Assembly (NCBI GenBank): GCA_016938815.1
Contig: JAFGTX010000279.1
Coordinates: forward strand, 1 to 49,645
From: Clostridia bacterium
GTDB lineage: Bacteria; Bacillota; Clostridia; Peptostreptococcales; Acidaminobacteraceae
Direction of reading: 5' to 3'
Length of the DNA stretch: 49,645 nucleotides
Below the pieces are notes generated by a model. The model searched no databases, had not been told where the DNA came from, and worked only from the letters and a program-made list of their open reading frames with translations. Both the position numbers and the translations under genes were made by a program. Below are positions 9,868-17,037 of the stretch, in pieces; within the stretch, counting starts at the first letter, position 1, and each line of letters opens with the position of its first letter.

Positions 9868-9881
9868 ATCCTAAGTATCAT
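9864..9881 (-). other. Five-codon leader ORF (MILRM) overlapping the kinase start
   Basis: Bases 9881 to 9864 on the minus strand read ATG-ATA-CTT-AGG-ATG-TGA. They follow GGGAGGG (9891-9885), the best ribosome-binding site in this gap. Its TGA overlaps the GTG start of the kinase in a GTGA arrangement, which would allow translational coupling. It may instead be a chance reading frame. Confidence 0.35.
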
Positions 9882-9907
9882 TTACCCTCCCAAAATTTGT
9901 TTAACCT

Positions 9908-9940
9908 ATAAAAAAATGACGGCCCCATAAGACCGTCATT
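9908..9940 (-). terminator. Rho-independent terminator after the cNMP/DUF2225 gene
   Basis: On the minus strand a 10-base stem (arms 9931-9940 and 9915-9924, starting AATGACGG) with a 6-base loop is followed by seven U residues (9914-9908). It separates the selD-cNMP unit from the dCache kinase-selAB unit. Confidence 0.88.
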
Positions 9941-9949
9941 GGAATACAT

Positions 9950-11308
9950 TTATTTAGTTGCCGTCAATTCCAGCTTCGTTTCATACATCAAGTTGGATGC
10001 ATATTGTTTTAATTGAGAGGACATTTGCTTATCGACGATTAAGCGTGCCAAAAGGTTGTAAGCTTCCCTCTTTTCGTCACATACCGTACACAGTTCTGCC
10101 ACTAAAACACCCAGCTTTAATTCTTCTTCCGATGCTAAATGCAATCTGGAGTTATAATAGGCTTCCTTGTAATAATGGTGTGCTTTTTTCAGCGCAAAAT
10201 CCCTCATGGCTTCATCATTGACATCGGAATAGAGCCAATGGAGATTCAGCCAGCACTTCGCCAAATTGATCATACTTACGCCACGGGTATGCTCTTCCAT
10301 GTAAATCGCCAAAAAATATTTGATAAAAACAATGTTGATATCATCCTTAGCTGTATTGGTCACCTTGATGGAAGGTTTTATTTTGCCTAGCAATTCCTTT
10401 AGAGGTTCTTTTTTATAGACAGGCACCGCATGGAACGCATAAAAATATTGTGAATAGTAGCAAATGGGGCATGTCCAGATATTATTGGCCAACGGATTCA
10501 TATTGGAATAGAATTTTCTGAACAACTTATCGTTTTTTGACATCATCAACTTAGAAGTTCTAATCAAATCTGCGTGAAATTGCTCACCGCAAATCGGACA
10601 AGTCACTTCCTTGTCAAGAACGTTGCTCTCATAATCCTCCTGATAGAGTTCATACTTATAGGCACTATGTTGAGGTGGCAGTAAATCAAGAATCTGAATC
10701 ACATCCGGCGCTTCTTCGCCCTTTCCGCAATCGTCCGCCGCCGCCTTCGGCTTTGGTGCTTCTGCGCCACCTATAGAAGGGATTTTATCAACACCGCCAA
10801 TAGAAGGGATGACATCCTTTTCTAGCACTTGTTCACTTGCAGGCATCGCTGATGCTTCTTTATGACGAGAAGGACAATCCTCTTCACCTGTCAAATCCAA
10901 TTTGCCGTCGTTGGTCTCGTAATTTCCAGACTTAAGTGCTAAAAGTTCTTCATTGGTTTTACGAAGTCGCGCACTTAAGGTTTGTAACATACTCATGGCG
11001 ATGTCTGTTCTTTTCTCCAAGAGCAGTTGAAAATTGGACTGATCAATACGAATAGCAATCGTATTGGTGGCTGCAATAATCGTCGCACTGCGGGGCATAC
11101 GCTCCAGCAAAGCCATTTCGCCAAAGAAGTCACCCTTTTGAATCTCATGCACCTTGATCGGTGTATCGGTGAAGGAGCTTAAATAGACATCCGCCTGTCC
11201 ATCCAAAAGGATGTACATGCAGTCACCCATCTCACCTTCACTGACGATAAAGTCGTCTTGCATAAATTTGACCAACTTGCCTATTTGCTTTAATTCCATC
11301 AATGACAT
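9950..11308 (-). CDS. Cyclic-nucleotide-binding domain fused to DUF2225
   Basis: 452 residues. Residues about 1-125 are a CRP-like cNMP-binding beta-barrel ('GEMGDCMYILLDGQADVYL', then the phosphate-binding-cassette-like 'GDFFGEMALLERMPRSATIIA'). No helix-turn-helix follows. A low-complexity linker (about 126-215) contains two near-identical IPSIGG repeats. The C-terminal DUF2225 domain (about 216-445) has two CPIC pairs at about 237-240 and 280-283, which probably bind zinc. The start lies 9 bases after the selD stop, with AGGTGAAG as ribosome-binding site, so it is co-transcribed with selD. The DUF2225 role is unknown; the cassette suggests a nucleotide-sensing adaptor rather than a DNA-binding regulator. 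Confidence 0.85.
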   Translation of the reverse strand: MSLMELKQIGKLVKFMQDDFIVSEGEMGDCMYILLDGQADVYLSSFTDTPIKVHEIQKGDFFGEMALLERMPRSATIIAATNTIAIRIDQSNFQLLLEKRTDIAMSMLQTLSARLRKTNEELLALKSGNYETNDGKLDLTGEEDCPSRHKEASAMPASEQVLEKDVIPSIGGVDKIPSIGGAEAPKPKAAADDCGKGEEAPDVIQILDLLPPQHSAYKYELYQEDYESNVLDKEVTCPICGEQFHADLIRTSKLMMSKNDKLFRKFYSNMNPLANNIWTCPICYYSQYFYAFHAVPVYKKEPLKELLGKIKPSIKVTNTAKDDINIVFIKYFLAIYMEEHTRGVSMINLAKCWLNLHWLYSDVNDEAMRDFALKKAHHYYKEAYYNSRLHLASEEELKLGVLVAELCTVCDEKREAYNLLARLIVDKQMSSQLKQYASNLMYETKLELTATK

Positions 11309-11317
11309 CTACTTCAC

Positions 11318-12358
11318 CTACTTTACAAAAATAGACTTTTCACCTTTAGTTAATACCCTACCGACAATAGCATAGTCAGTTTTTAATGTCTTTTTATAAA
11401 TTTCCAGTAACTTAATCGCTTCTTCCTCCGGCAAGGATACGAGTAAACCGCCTGACGTCTGCGGATCGTGTAACAAGTCCTCGATCACCTCTTCAACATC
11501 GGCACTGACTTCAACATGATCCTTAACGTAATGCATATTCTTATAAGCACCTGCAGGTACTAGGCCCATTTCGGCGTAGCCTCTCGCACCTTGAAGGAAC
11601 GGAACCGCTTTTGAATCCAATTCAACCGATACGTCGGAAGCGCTCGCCACCTCGTACACATGGCCAATCAAACCAAAGCCTGTAATATCTGTACACGCAT
11701 TCACTTTTACTTGCTTCATCCCGTATGCAGCGTCCTTATTCAGATAAGACATGACGTCGATTGCTGTTTGAATTTCTTCATCCGTTGCCAATCCACCCTT
11801 GATCGCTGTATTGATAACACCTATGCCCAGGGGTTTTGTCAACACCAATACATCGCCTACTTTGGCTGTAGCATTGGATAAGACCTTATCTGGATGAACC
11901 ATGCCTGTCACAGACAAGCCATACTTCGGTTCATCATCTTCAATCGTATGACCACCCACTAGAATCGCACCCGCTTCTTTGACCATTTCCGCGCCACCAA
12001 GCAATATTTCGCCGAGAATTTCAATCGGAAGGCAATTTGGAAAACCAACGATATTAAGTGCAATCGTTGGCTCACCACCCATGGCATATACATCACTAAG
12101 AGAATTGGCCGCTGCAATACGACCAAAGGCTTTCGGATCGTCAACGATAGGCGTAAAAAAGTCCAGCGTTTGGATAATCGCTGTTTCATCATTTATCTTA
12201 TATACCGCTGCATCATCGGCTGTATCTAATCCGACAATCAAGCGTTCATCTTCGAACTTCGGTAACTTTCCCAAAACTTGAGAAAGGGTCTCAGGACCGA
12301 TTTTCGCAGCTCAACCGGAAGTCTTGCTAAGTTCGGTAAGTCTAATTTCTGTTGTCAT
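11318..12358 (-). CDS. selD: Selenide, water dikinase SelD, a selenoprotein with Sec encoded by in-frame UGA
   Basis: Makes selenophosphate from selenide and ATP, the selenium donor for SelA. Starting at ATG 12358 (GGGTGA 5 bases upstream), the frame reads 346 residues if the TGA at 12311-12313 is decoded as Sec16. That gives LSKTSGUAAKIG, exactly where the catalytic Cys/Sec-Gly/Ala loop and essential Lys of SelD occur. A conventional call would start only at 12274 and lose this active site. The remaining sequence has the AIRS fold: 'DDAAVYKI', 'GGHTIEDDEPKYGLSVTG', 'TDITGFGLIGH' and 'DPQTSGGLL'. A SECIS-like hairpin follows the UGA. The length with the extension is normal for the family. Confidence 0.95.
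12276..12313 (-). promoter_or_regulatory. UGA-Sec codon with SECIS-like hairpin in selD
   Basis: Minus strand. After UGA (12313-12311) and 12 bases of spacer (12310-12299) come GGUC (12298-12295), loop CUGA (12294-12291) and GACC (12290-12287). An outer GAAA/UUUC pairing with a small internal loop can extend the stem. The apical loop begins 16 bases after the UGA, and contains a G, as in bacterial SECIS elements read by SelB. Confidence 0.8.
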
Positions 12359-12400
12359 GTTGTCACCCTTTCCATAATACTCATTATCATCTACGGATGT

Positions 12401-12409
12401 ATTATATCA
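12401..12409 (-). promoter_or_regulatory. Extended -10 promoter of selD
   Basis: The minus strand has TGATATAAT (12409 to 12401), matching the extended -10 TGnTATAAT, about 43 bases before the selD ATG. The -35 is poor. The 119-base gap holds no other feature that I recognise. Confidence 0.5.
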
Positions 12410-12477
12410 TTCCTATGGCGCGTTGCCTACCTATTTAGTATTTCTATACATAGACAACCCTGACAACCTAAATTGTT

Positions 12478-13056
12478 TTATTGCTCTAAAAAATCAATGA
12501 TTTGTTCATATTTCGCGTCACCAATACCAGAAACGCTCTTTAATGCTTCCGGCTCCGAAAACTGTCCTGCAGCATCCCGCGCCTCAACAATCTTCAAACT
12601 CGTCTTCTCGCCAATGCCCGGCACATCTTGAAACTCTTCAGCTGTCATATAGTTTAGTTTCTCAAGCAAGGAATAATCTCGATTTTGATAGGTTGGCACA
12701 GCATCATCTTCTGTTGCTACCTCATCTGAGCGATTATGCATGATGGTGATCTTCTGACCATCTTCCACCACCTTTGCGAAATTCACGCATGCCACATTGG
12801 CATCTTCAGTCAGTCCGCCAGCCATCTGAATGGCATCCTCAACCCGAGCGCCTGCTTCGAGTTCAACCACCCCTTCATGCACCACGGCTCCTGCTACATG
12901 AACTTTTATAGTCGATGCAACCACCGCCGTCCCATTCAGCTCCACACTAATTTCACCGCTTGCTTCTGCTGGCAATGTAAATTTGTAAACCACAACGATT
13001 AATAAGATAGATCCCAATACCGACAGTACTTTTTTATATTTTTGCAATATTTCCAT
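12478..13056 (-). CDS. comEA: ComEA-like protein: SLBB domain plus helix-hairpin-helix DNA-binding domain
   Basis: 192 residues from ATG 13056, chosen because GGGGTGA sits 5 bases upstream; an open frame continues to 13116 but has no ribosome-binding site. N-terminal membrane anchor about 9-27; SLBB domain about 50-110 ('KVHVAGAVVHEGVVEL...AIQMAGGL'); acidic linker; two HhH motifs at about 140-192 ('VPGIGEKTSLKIVEAR' and 'VSGIGDAKYEQI'). ComEA proteins bind incoming double-stranded DNA at the cell surface during competence. No other competence gene is adjacent, so uptake activity is inferred from the family only. Confidence 0.85.
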   Translation of the reverse strand: MEILQKYKKVLSVLGSILLIVVVYKFTLPAEASGEISVELNGTAVVASTIKVHVAGAVVHEGVVELEAGARVEDAIQMAGGLTEDANVACVNFAKVVEDGQKITIMHNRSDEVATEDDAVPTYQNRDYSLLEKLNYMTAEEFQDVPGIGEKTSLKIVEARDAAGQFSEPEALKSVSGIGDAKYEQIIDFLEQ

Positions 13057-13087
13057 AGCATCACCCCAAGACTTATTATAATATATT

Positions 13088-13102
13088 TGTAAATAATTTA
13101 CA
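13088..13102. promoter_or_regulatory. Perfect palindrome in the divergent comEA / nucleotidase gap
   Basis: TGTAAATAATTTACA: 7-base arms around a single central base, midway between the divergent starts at 13056 and 13200. The geometry is that of a dimeric repressor operator. It resembles GlnR/TnrA sites (TGTnA...TnACA) but is two bases too short, so no regulator is assigned. Confidence 0.4.
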
Positions 13103-13199
13103 GTTATTTTTTTCATTTGTTAGAATATTATATGTTTTTATTTTTATATGTGCGGTAGAATATATATGTACATAAAAATTATTTTTGGGAGGTAAATGC

Positions 13200-14858
13200 A
13201 TGAACAAGAAAATACTAAGTCTCATCTTAGTCTTGGCAGTAGTGTTCTCATTTGGTTCATTTGCTGCTGAAACGGGTACAAGTATCACCATTGTACATAC
13301 CAATGATGCACATGCCAAAGTTGAAGAAGGCGCATACGACGGTATGGGTTATGCCAAAATTGCGGAAGAGGTCAATGCACTTCGCGCAGAAAAAGATAAC
13401 GTGCTATTGCTTGAAGCAGGCGACGTTTTCCACGGTACAACTTTCGCTACACTTGAAGAAGGCACAAGCATCGTCAAGTTGATGAACGCTATGAAGTACG
13501 ACGTCATGGTTGCAGGTAACCACGACTTCAACTACGGTCAAGAACACTTGTTAGAACTTGCTGATATGGCGACATTCCCTATCTTAGGCGCAAATGTCGT
13601 TAAAGCAGACGGTACAACATTATTACCTGAGTACGTCATCAAAGACGTTGACGGCGTAAAAGTCGCAATCTTTGGTATTTGTTCTCCAGAAACAGTGTAC
13701 AAAACACATCCAGACAACGTTAAGGGTCTTACTTTTGAAGATCCAATCGCAACTGCTAAGGCAATGGTGAAAGAGCTTGACGGTAAAGCTGACATCATCA
13801 TCGCACTTACGCATATTGGTCTTGATGAAGAAACAGCTGTCAAATCATCGGATATCGCTAATGCAGTACCTGAAATCGATGTCATCATCGACGGTCACTC
13901 ACATTCAGTGCTTAACGATGGCATGATGGTAAACGGTGTACTTATCGCTCAAACTGGTGAATACACTAAAAACCTTGGTATCGTTGATTTGAATGTAGTA
14001 AATGGTAAAGTCACTACAAAAACTGCTTCGCTTTATGAAAAAGCGGCGACAGCAGAAAAAACTGGTGATACTGCTATTACCGCTTTGATCAATGAAATTA
14101 AAGCAGACCAAGAGAAAATCACTTCAGTTATCGTTTCAAGCACAAAAACTGTTCTTGACGGTGAAAGAGGTCAAGTAAGAGCAGGCGAAACAAACCTAGG
14201 TGACTTGATTGCAGATGCAATCCTTCATGAAACTGGCGCTGATGTAGCACTTACAAATGGCGGCGGTATCAGAGCGTCTATCCAAGTAGGCGACATCACT
14301 AAAGGTGACGTTATCACTGTATTGCCTTTCGGTAACTACATCGTTACAAAAGAAATCTCAGGCGCTGATATCAAAGCGGCTCTTGAAGTTGGTGTAGCAA
14401 GTTACCCTGGCACTAGCGGCGGATTCCCTCAAGTAGGTGGCATTGAATTTACTTTCGATGCAAACTTACCAGCAGGTTCGCGTGTCGTTTCGATTACTCA
14501 TAACGGTCAACCGCTAGACATGAACAAGAAATACACATTTGCAACAAACAACTTCACTGCTGCAGGTGGTGACGATTACACAATGCTTGCTGACGATTCT
14601 ATCACAGGTGAATATGCAGCACTTGACGAGGCGTTGATCGAGTACTTAAATGTTACAGATACATCTAAGTTACCAGCGCTTTCAAGAATCAATGCAATCG
14701 AAATCAAAGTCAACGAATATACTGTAAAATCAGGCGACGTATTATGGAAAATCGCTAAATCATTCAACACAACTTGGGAAGATTTAGCTGAAACAAATGC
14801 GTTAGCAAATCCTAACCTAATCATGCCTGGTCAAGTATTGGTTGTACCTGCACAATAG
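13200..14858 (+). CDS. Exported 5'-nucleotidase/2',3'-cyclic phosphodiesterase family metallophosphatase with C-terminal LysM
   Basis: 552 residues from ATG 13200; GGGAGG at 13187-13192 fixes this start rather than the earlier TTG at 13185. Signal peptide about 1-21 ending at AAE. Calcineurin-like phosphatase domain with metal ligands in 'HTNDAHA', 'EAGDVFHG', 'GNHDFNYG', 'THIGLD' and 'DGHSHS'. The 5'-nucleotidase C-terminal domain (about 310-480) has 'GETNLGDLIADAI' and 'TNGGGIRASI', the substrate-binding region. A LysM module (about 508-551, 'YTVKSGDVLWKIAKSF') should hold it on peptidoglycan. It likely dephosphorylates extracellular nucleotides for purine or phosphate salvage. It stands alone between a promoter gap and a terminator. 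Confidence 0.93.
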   Translation: MNKKILSLILVLAVVFSFGSFAAETGTSITIVHTNDAHAKVEEGAYDGMGYAKIAEEVNALRAEKDNVLLLEAGDVFHGTTFATLEEGTSIVKLMNAMKYDVMVAGNHDFNYGQEHLLELADMATFPILGANVVKADGTTLLPEYVIKDVDGVKVAIFGICSPETVYKTHPDNVKGLTFEDPIATAKAMVKELDGKADIIIALTHIGLDEETAVKSSDIANAVPEIDVIIDGHSHSVLNDGMMVNGVLIAQTGEYTKNLGIVDLNVVNGKVTTKTASLYEKAATAEKTGDTAITALINEIKADQEKITSVIVSSTKTVLDGERGQVRAGETNLGDLIADAILHETGADVALTNGGGIRASIQVGDITKGDVITVLPFGNYIVTKEISGADIKAALEVGVASYPGTSGGFPQVGGIEFTFDANLPAGSRVVSITHNGQPLDMNKKYTFATNNFTAAGGDDYTMLADDSITGEYAALDEALIEYLNVTDTSKLPALSRINAIEIKVNEYTVKSGDVLWKIAKSFNTTWEDLAETNALANPNLIMPGQVLVVPAQ

Positions 14859-14890
14859 TTTCATTTTCCAAACAATATTATCATTTATGA

Positions 14891-14920
14891 AGGGCTGTCT
14901 TTCGGGACAGTCCTTTTTAT
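14891..14920 (+). terminator. Rho-independent terminator after the nucleotidase gene
   Basis: AGGGCTGTC (14891-14899) pairs with GACAGTCCT (14906-14914), one G-T pair included, followed by a T run to about 14918. Confidence 0.88.
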
Positions 14921-15132
14921 TTTCCTATGTCATACAGCTATAACACACAGAAGACTGTTATTGCAGTCATTCTACACAAAAACCAACCTATTCCTCACCA
15001 GAGTCTTTTGGTTTTTTGCACTATTGATACAATAAAAATTATTCATAATGATATAGTGGCAGATATTAATTACTTGTATGTATTGGTAATAAAACGCCTA
15101 AGTCATAACCTTTATGTTGACGTTGAAATTCA

Positions 15133-15184
15133 GCATTTACAAAACAGAAAATCGCGAGATCCCGAATTGCTATTTTGTAAATGC
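15133..15184. repeat. Perfect 12-base inverted repeat, 28-base spacer
   Basis: GCATTTACAAAA (15133-15144) and its exact reverse complement (15173-15184) flank a GC-richer centre containing CGCGAGATCCCG. There is no T run after either arm, so it is not a standard terminator. It lies about 65 bases before the dacF -10 element. Confidence 0.55.
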
Positions 15185-15246
15185 ATAAGTTTCATGGAAA
15201 CAATGTAGTTCTGAACCGCCCCCGCTTCCCTTATACTGCCAACTAA

Positions 15247-15255
15247 TGTTATAAT
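15247..15255 (+). promoter_or_regulatory. Extended -10 promoter of dacF
   Basis: TGTTATAAT at 15247-15255 matches the extended -10 consensus, about 35 bases before the ATG. The ribosome-binding site is AAGGAG about 8 bases before the ATG. Confidence 0.5.
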
Positions 15256-15289
15256 AATAACGTACAACATCAACCCTAAGGAGAAGACC

Positions 15290-16603
15290 ATGATTTCAAA
15301 AATAGCGAAACCATTTATTATAGCGTTACTCATTTTCAGTATGGTGGGCCATAACGCAGCCTACGCCCTAACGCCCCAATACGGTATAAAGGCCGAAGCC
15401 GGCTTACTTATGGACATGAGCACAGGAGAGATTCTTTACTCAAAAAATGGCGATGAACAGCTTTATCCAGCTAGTTTAACCAAGATCATGACAGCGATTC
15501 TCGTCATTGAGGATTTAAATTTAGAAGATACCGTCACCATCGACGACAAGTCGCCTTTCGTGGACGGCAGTAAGATGTATTTGACCCCGGGTGAAGAACT
15601 GACGGTAAATCAACTGTTAAATGTCATGCTGGTAAAATCGGCAAACGACGCCGCTCTGGCCCTCGCTATTTTCCATTCAGGCAGTGTCGAAGCCTTTGCG
15701 GAAGCAATGAATGCAAAAGCGGTGGAACTGGGTGCTACAAATACCAATTTCGTCAATCCAAACGGACTCCATGACGATGCTCACGTTACAACGGCACATG
15801 ACCTTGCACTGATGGCCTCTTATGCCATGACCTTACCAGTCTTTAGAGACATCGTCAAAAAATCAAAGTTGACGGTCGCACCAACCAACAAGCAACCAGA
15901 AGTCAGAGTCTACAGCAACAGCAATAAGCTACTCTGGGCAGAAGGTTCCAAATACAAAATGGACTACAAAGGCAAACAAGTGGATATAAAATACGATATC
16001 GTCAACGGTATCAAAACCGGTTACACCACCAAAGCCGACCAGTGCATCGTAACCTCTGCTGCTGATGGTGACAAGGAAATGCTTGCCGTCATCCTTAAAA
16101 CCGATGCCAACAGTATCTATTCCGACGCACGAACACTCCTTGATTTTGGTCTTTACGAAATCGAATCAGAAACCTTGATCACTGCTGGTGACTTTGTCGT
16201 TTCATACGACTTAAACAACGAAAAAAACAACCACGTCGATTTGGTTGCTAAGAATACAGTGAAAAGCTATAAAGTGAAAGGTGAAACCCTGACTGGCGCC
16301 GAGCAGAACCTGGTCATGAACGACGGCATCGAATTGCCGATCAAAGAAGGTGAAGTCCTAGCGACGCTAGAATTCTTCAATGGCGAGGAAATTATCGGCA
16401 CAACGGAATTGGTTGCTGCAAGCGGCGTTAGCGATAAGGATATGTTCTTGGAAGAAACCCACTTCTTCGCCGACGAAAACAAAAATTCCTTGCCTATTAA
16501 AATCGGAAAAATTGTACTCAAATTCATCGCTGCTTTCTTCATTTGGCGTTTCATCATGACTTTCATTAACTTGAAAAAACGTCAACGTAAGTCTAAAATA
16601 TAA
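15290..16603 (+). CDS. dacF: D-alanyl-D-alanine carboxypeptidase (DacF-like PBP, peptidase S11)
   Basis: 437 residues. Signal peptide about 1-26. The penicillin-binding catalytic motifs are S62-L-T-K65 ('PASLTKIMTA'), SxN in 'VKSANDAALALA', and KTG in 'NGIKTGYT'. The C-terminal S11 beta domain is about 290-390. A hydrophobic helix near 405-428 followed by 'KKRQRKSK' is a membrane anchor, longer and more hydrophobic than the amphipathic tail of E. coli PBP5. It trims the terminal D-Ala of peptidoglycan stem peptides. The gene is monocistronic and ends in a strong bidirectional terminator. Confidence 0.93.
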   Translation: MISKIAKPFIIALLIFSMVGHNAAYALTPQYGIKAEAGLLMDMSTGEILYSKNGDEQLYPASLTKIMTAILVIEDLNLEDTVTIDDKSPFVDGSKMYLTPGEELTVNQLLNVMLVKSANDAALALAIFHSGSVEAFAEAMNAKAVELGATNTNFVNPNGLHDDAHVTTAHDLALMASYAMTLPVFRDIVKKSKLTVAPTNKQPEVRVYSNSNKLLWAEGSKYKMDYKGKQVDIKYDIVNGIKTGYTTKADQCIVTSAADGDKEMLAVILKTDANSIYSDARTLLDFGLYEIESETLITAGDFVVSYDLNNEKNNHVDLVAKNTVKSYKVKGETLTGAEQNLVMNDGIELPIKEGEVLATLEFFNGEEIIGTTELVAASGVSDKDMFLEETHFFADENKNSLPIKIGKIVLKFIAAFFIWRFIMTFINLKKRQRKSKI

Positions 16604-16606
16604 AAA

Positions 16607-16632
16607 AGCAGCTGGGCTTTAGCCCAGCTGCT
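16607..16632. terminator. Bidirectional terminator between dacF and ridA
   Basis: AGCAGCTGGGC (16607-16617) and GCCCAGCTGCT (16622-16632) form a perfect 11-base stem with loop TTTA. An A run precedes it (a U run for the minus-strand transcript); the plus strand has a weaker T-rich tail. It serves both converging genes. Confidence 0.85.
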
Positions 16633-16642
16633 GGTCTTTGCT

Positions 16643-17020
16643 TTACTTATAAGCAATCATTTGAATTTCAAGTGGTGCATCAAGTGGTAATCTTGCTACC
16701 TCAACACACGCTCTTGCAGGCTTGTGCTCACCAAAGAATGCCGCATACACTTCGTTGACTTGACCAAAATCATTCATATCGTTTAAGAAGATCTCAACCT
16801 TTACAACATCTGTAAGCGATGCGCCCGCTTCTTCAATAATACCTTTGCAGTTAGTCAAAGACTGTTGAGCTGCGGCTTTAACATCTTCCTTAATTAATTC
16901 GCCTGTTGCCGGATTAATTGGCAATTGACCTGAAACATAGATAAAACCGCCTGCTTCATAACCTTGTGAATAAGGACCTACCGCTGCAGGTGCATTTTTA
17001 GTTTGAATCGCTTTGTTCAT
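16643..17020 (-). CDS. ridA: RidA-family reactive-intermediate deaminase
   Basis: 125 residues, normal for YjgF/YER057c/UK114 proteins. Hydrolyses reactive enamine/imine intermediates made by PLP enzymes. Family features: 'GPYSQG' near 17, 'SGQLP' near 30, the substrate-carboxylate Arg in 'ARACVEVARLP' and the terminal 'QMIAYK'. It lies 17 bases after a YheO-like regulator gene in the same orientation, a pairing that suggests amino-acid-responsive control. The start ATG follows GAAAGGGAAGG. Confidence 0.95.
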   Translation of the reverse strand: MNKAIQTKNAPAAVGPYSQGYEAGGFIYVSGQLPINPATGELIKEDVKAAAQQSLTNCKGIIEEAGASLTDVVKVEIFLNDMNDFGQVNEVYAAFFGEHKPARACVEVARLPLDAPLEIQMIAYK

Positions 17021-17037
17021 AATTGTACCTTCCCTTT

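Larger units (their letters stand above)
14921..15289. other. Gene-free stretch between nucleotidase and dacF
   Basis: I see no credible gene here. The 93-codon plus-strand frame at 14927 lacks a ribosome-binding site and recognisable domains. Within the stretch are a 12-base inverted repeat (15133-15184) and the dacF promoter near 15250. The rest is AT-rich with no recognised riboswitch or small RNA. Confidence 0.6.

Noticed and set aside
12359-12477. Possible selC (tRNA-Sec) gene next to selD
   Set aside because: I looked for a roughly 95-base cloverleaf with a TCA anticodon here and in the other sel-locus gaps (7593-7659, 9868-9949); none is long enough or folds suitably.
13088-13102. GlnR/TnrA nitrogen-control site
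   Set aside because: The spacing between the TGT and ACA ends is two bases shorter than the known 17-base site.
14927-15208. 93-codon plus-strand reading frame
   Set aside because: It starts in the terminator tail, has no ribosome-binding site, odd composition and no recognisable domain, and covers an inverted repeat.
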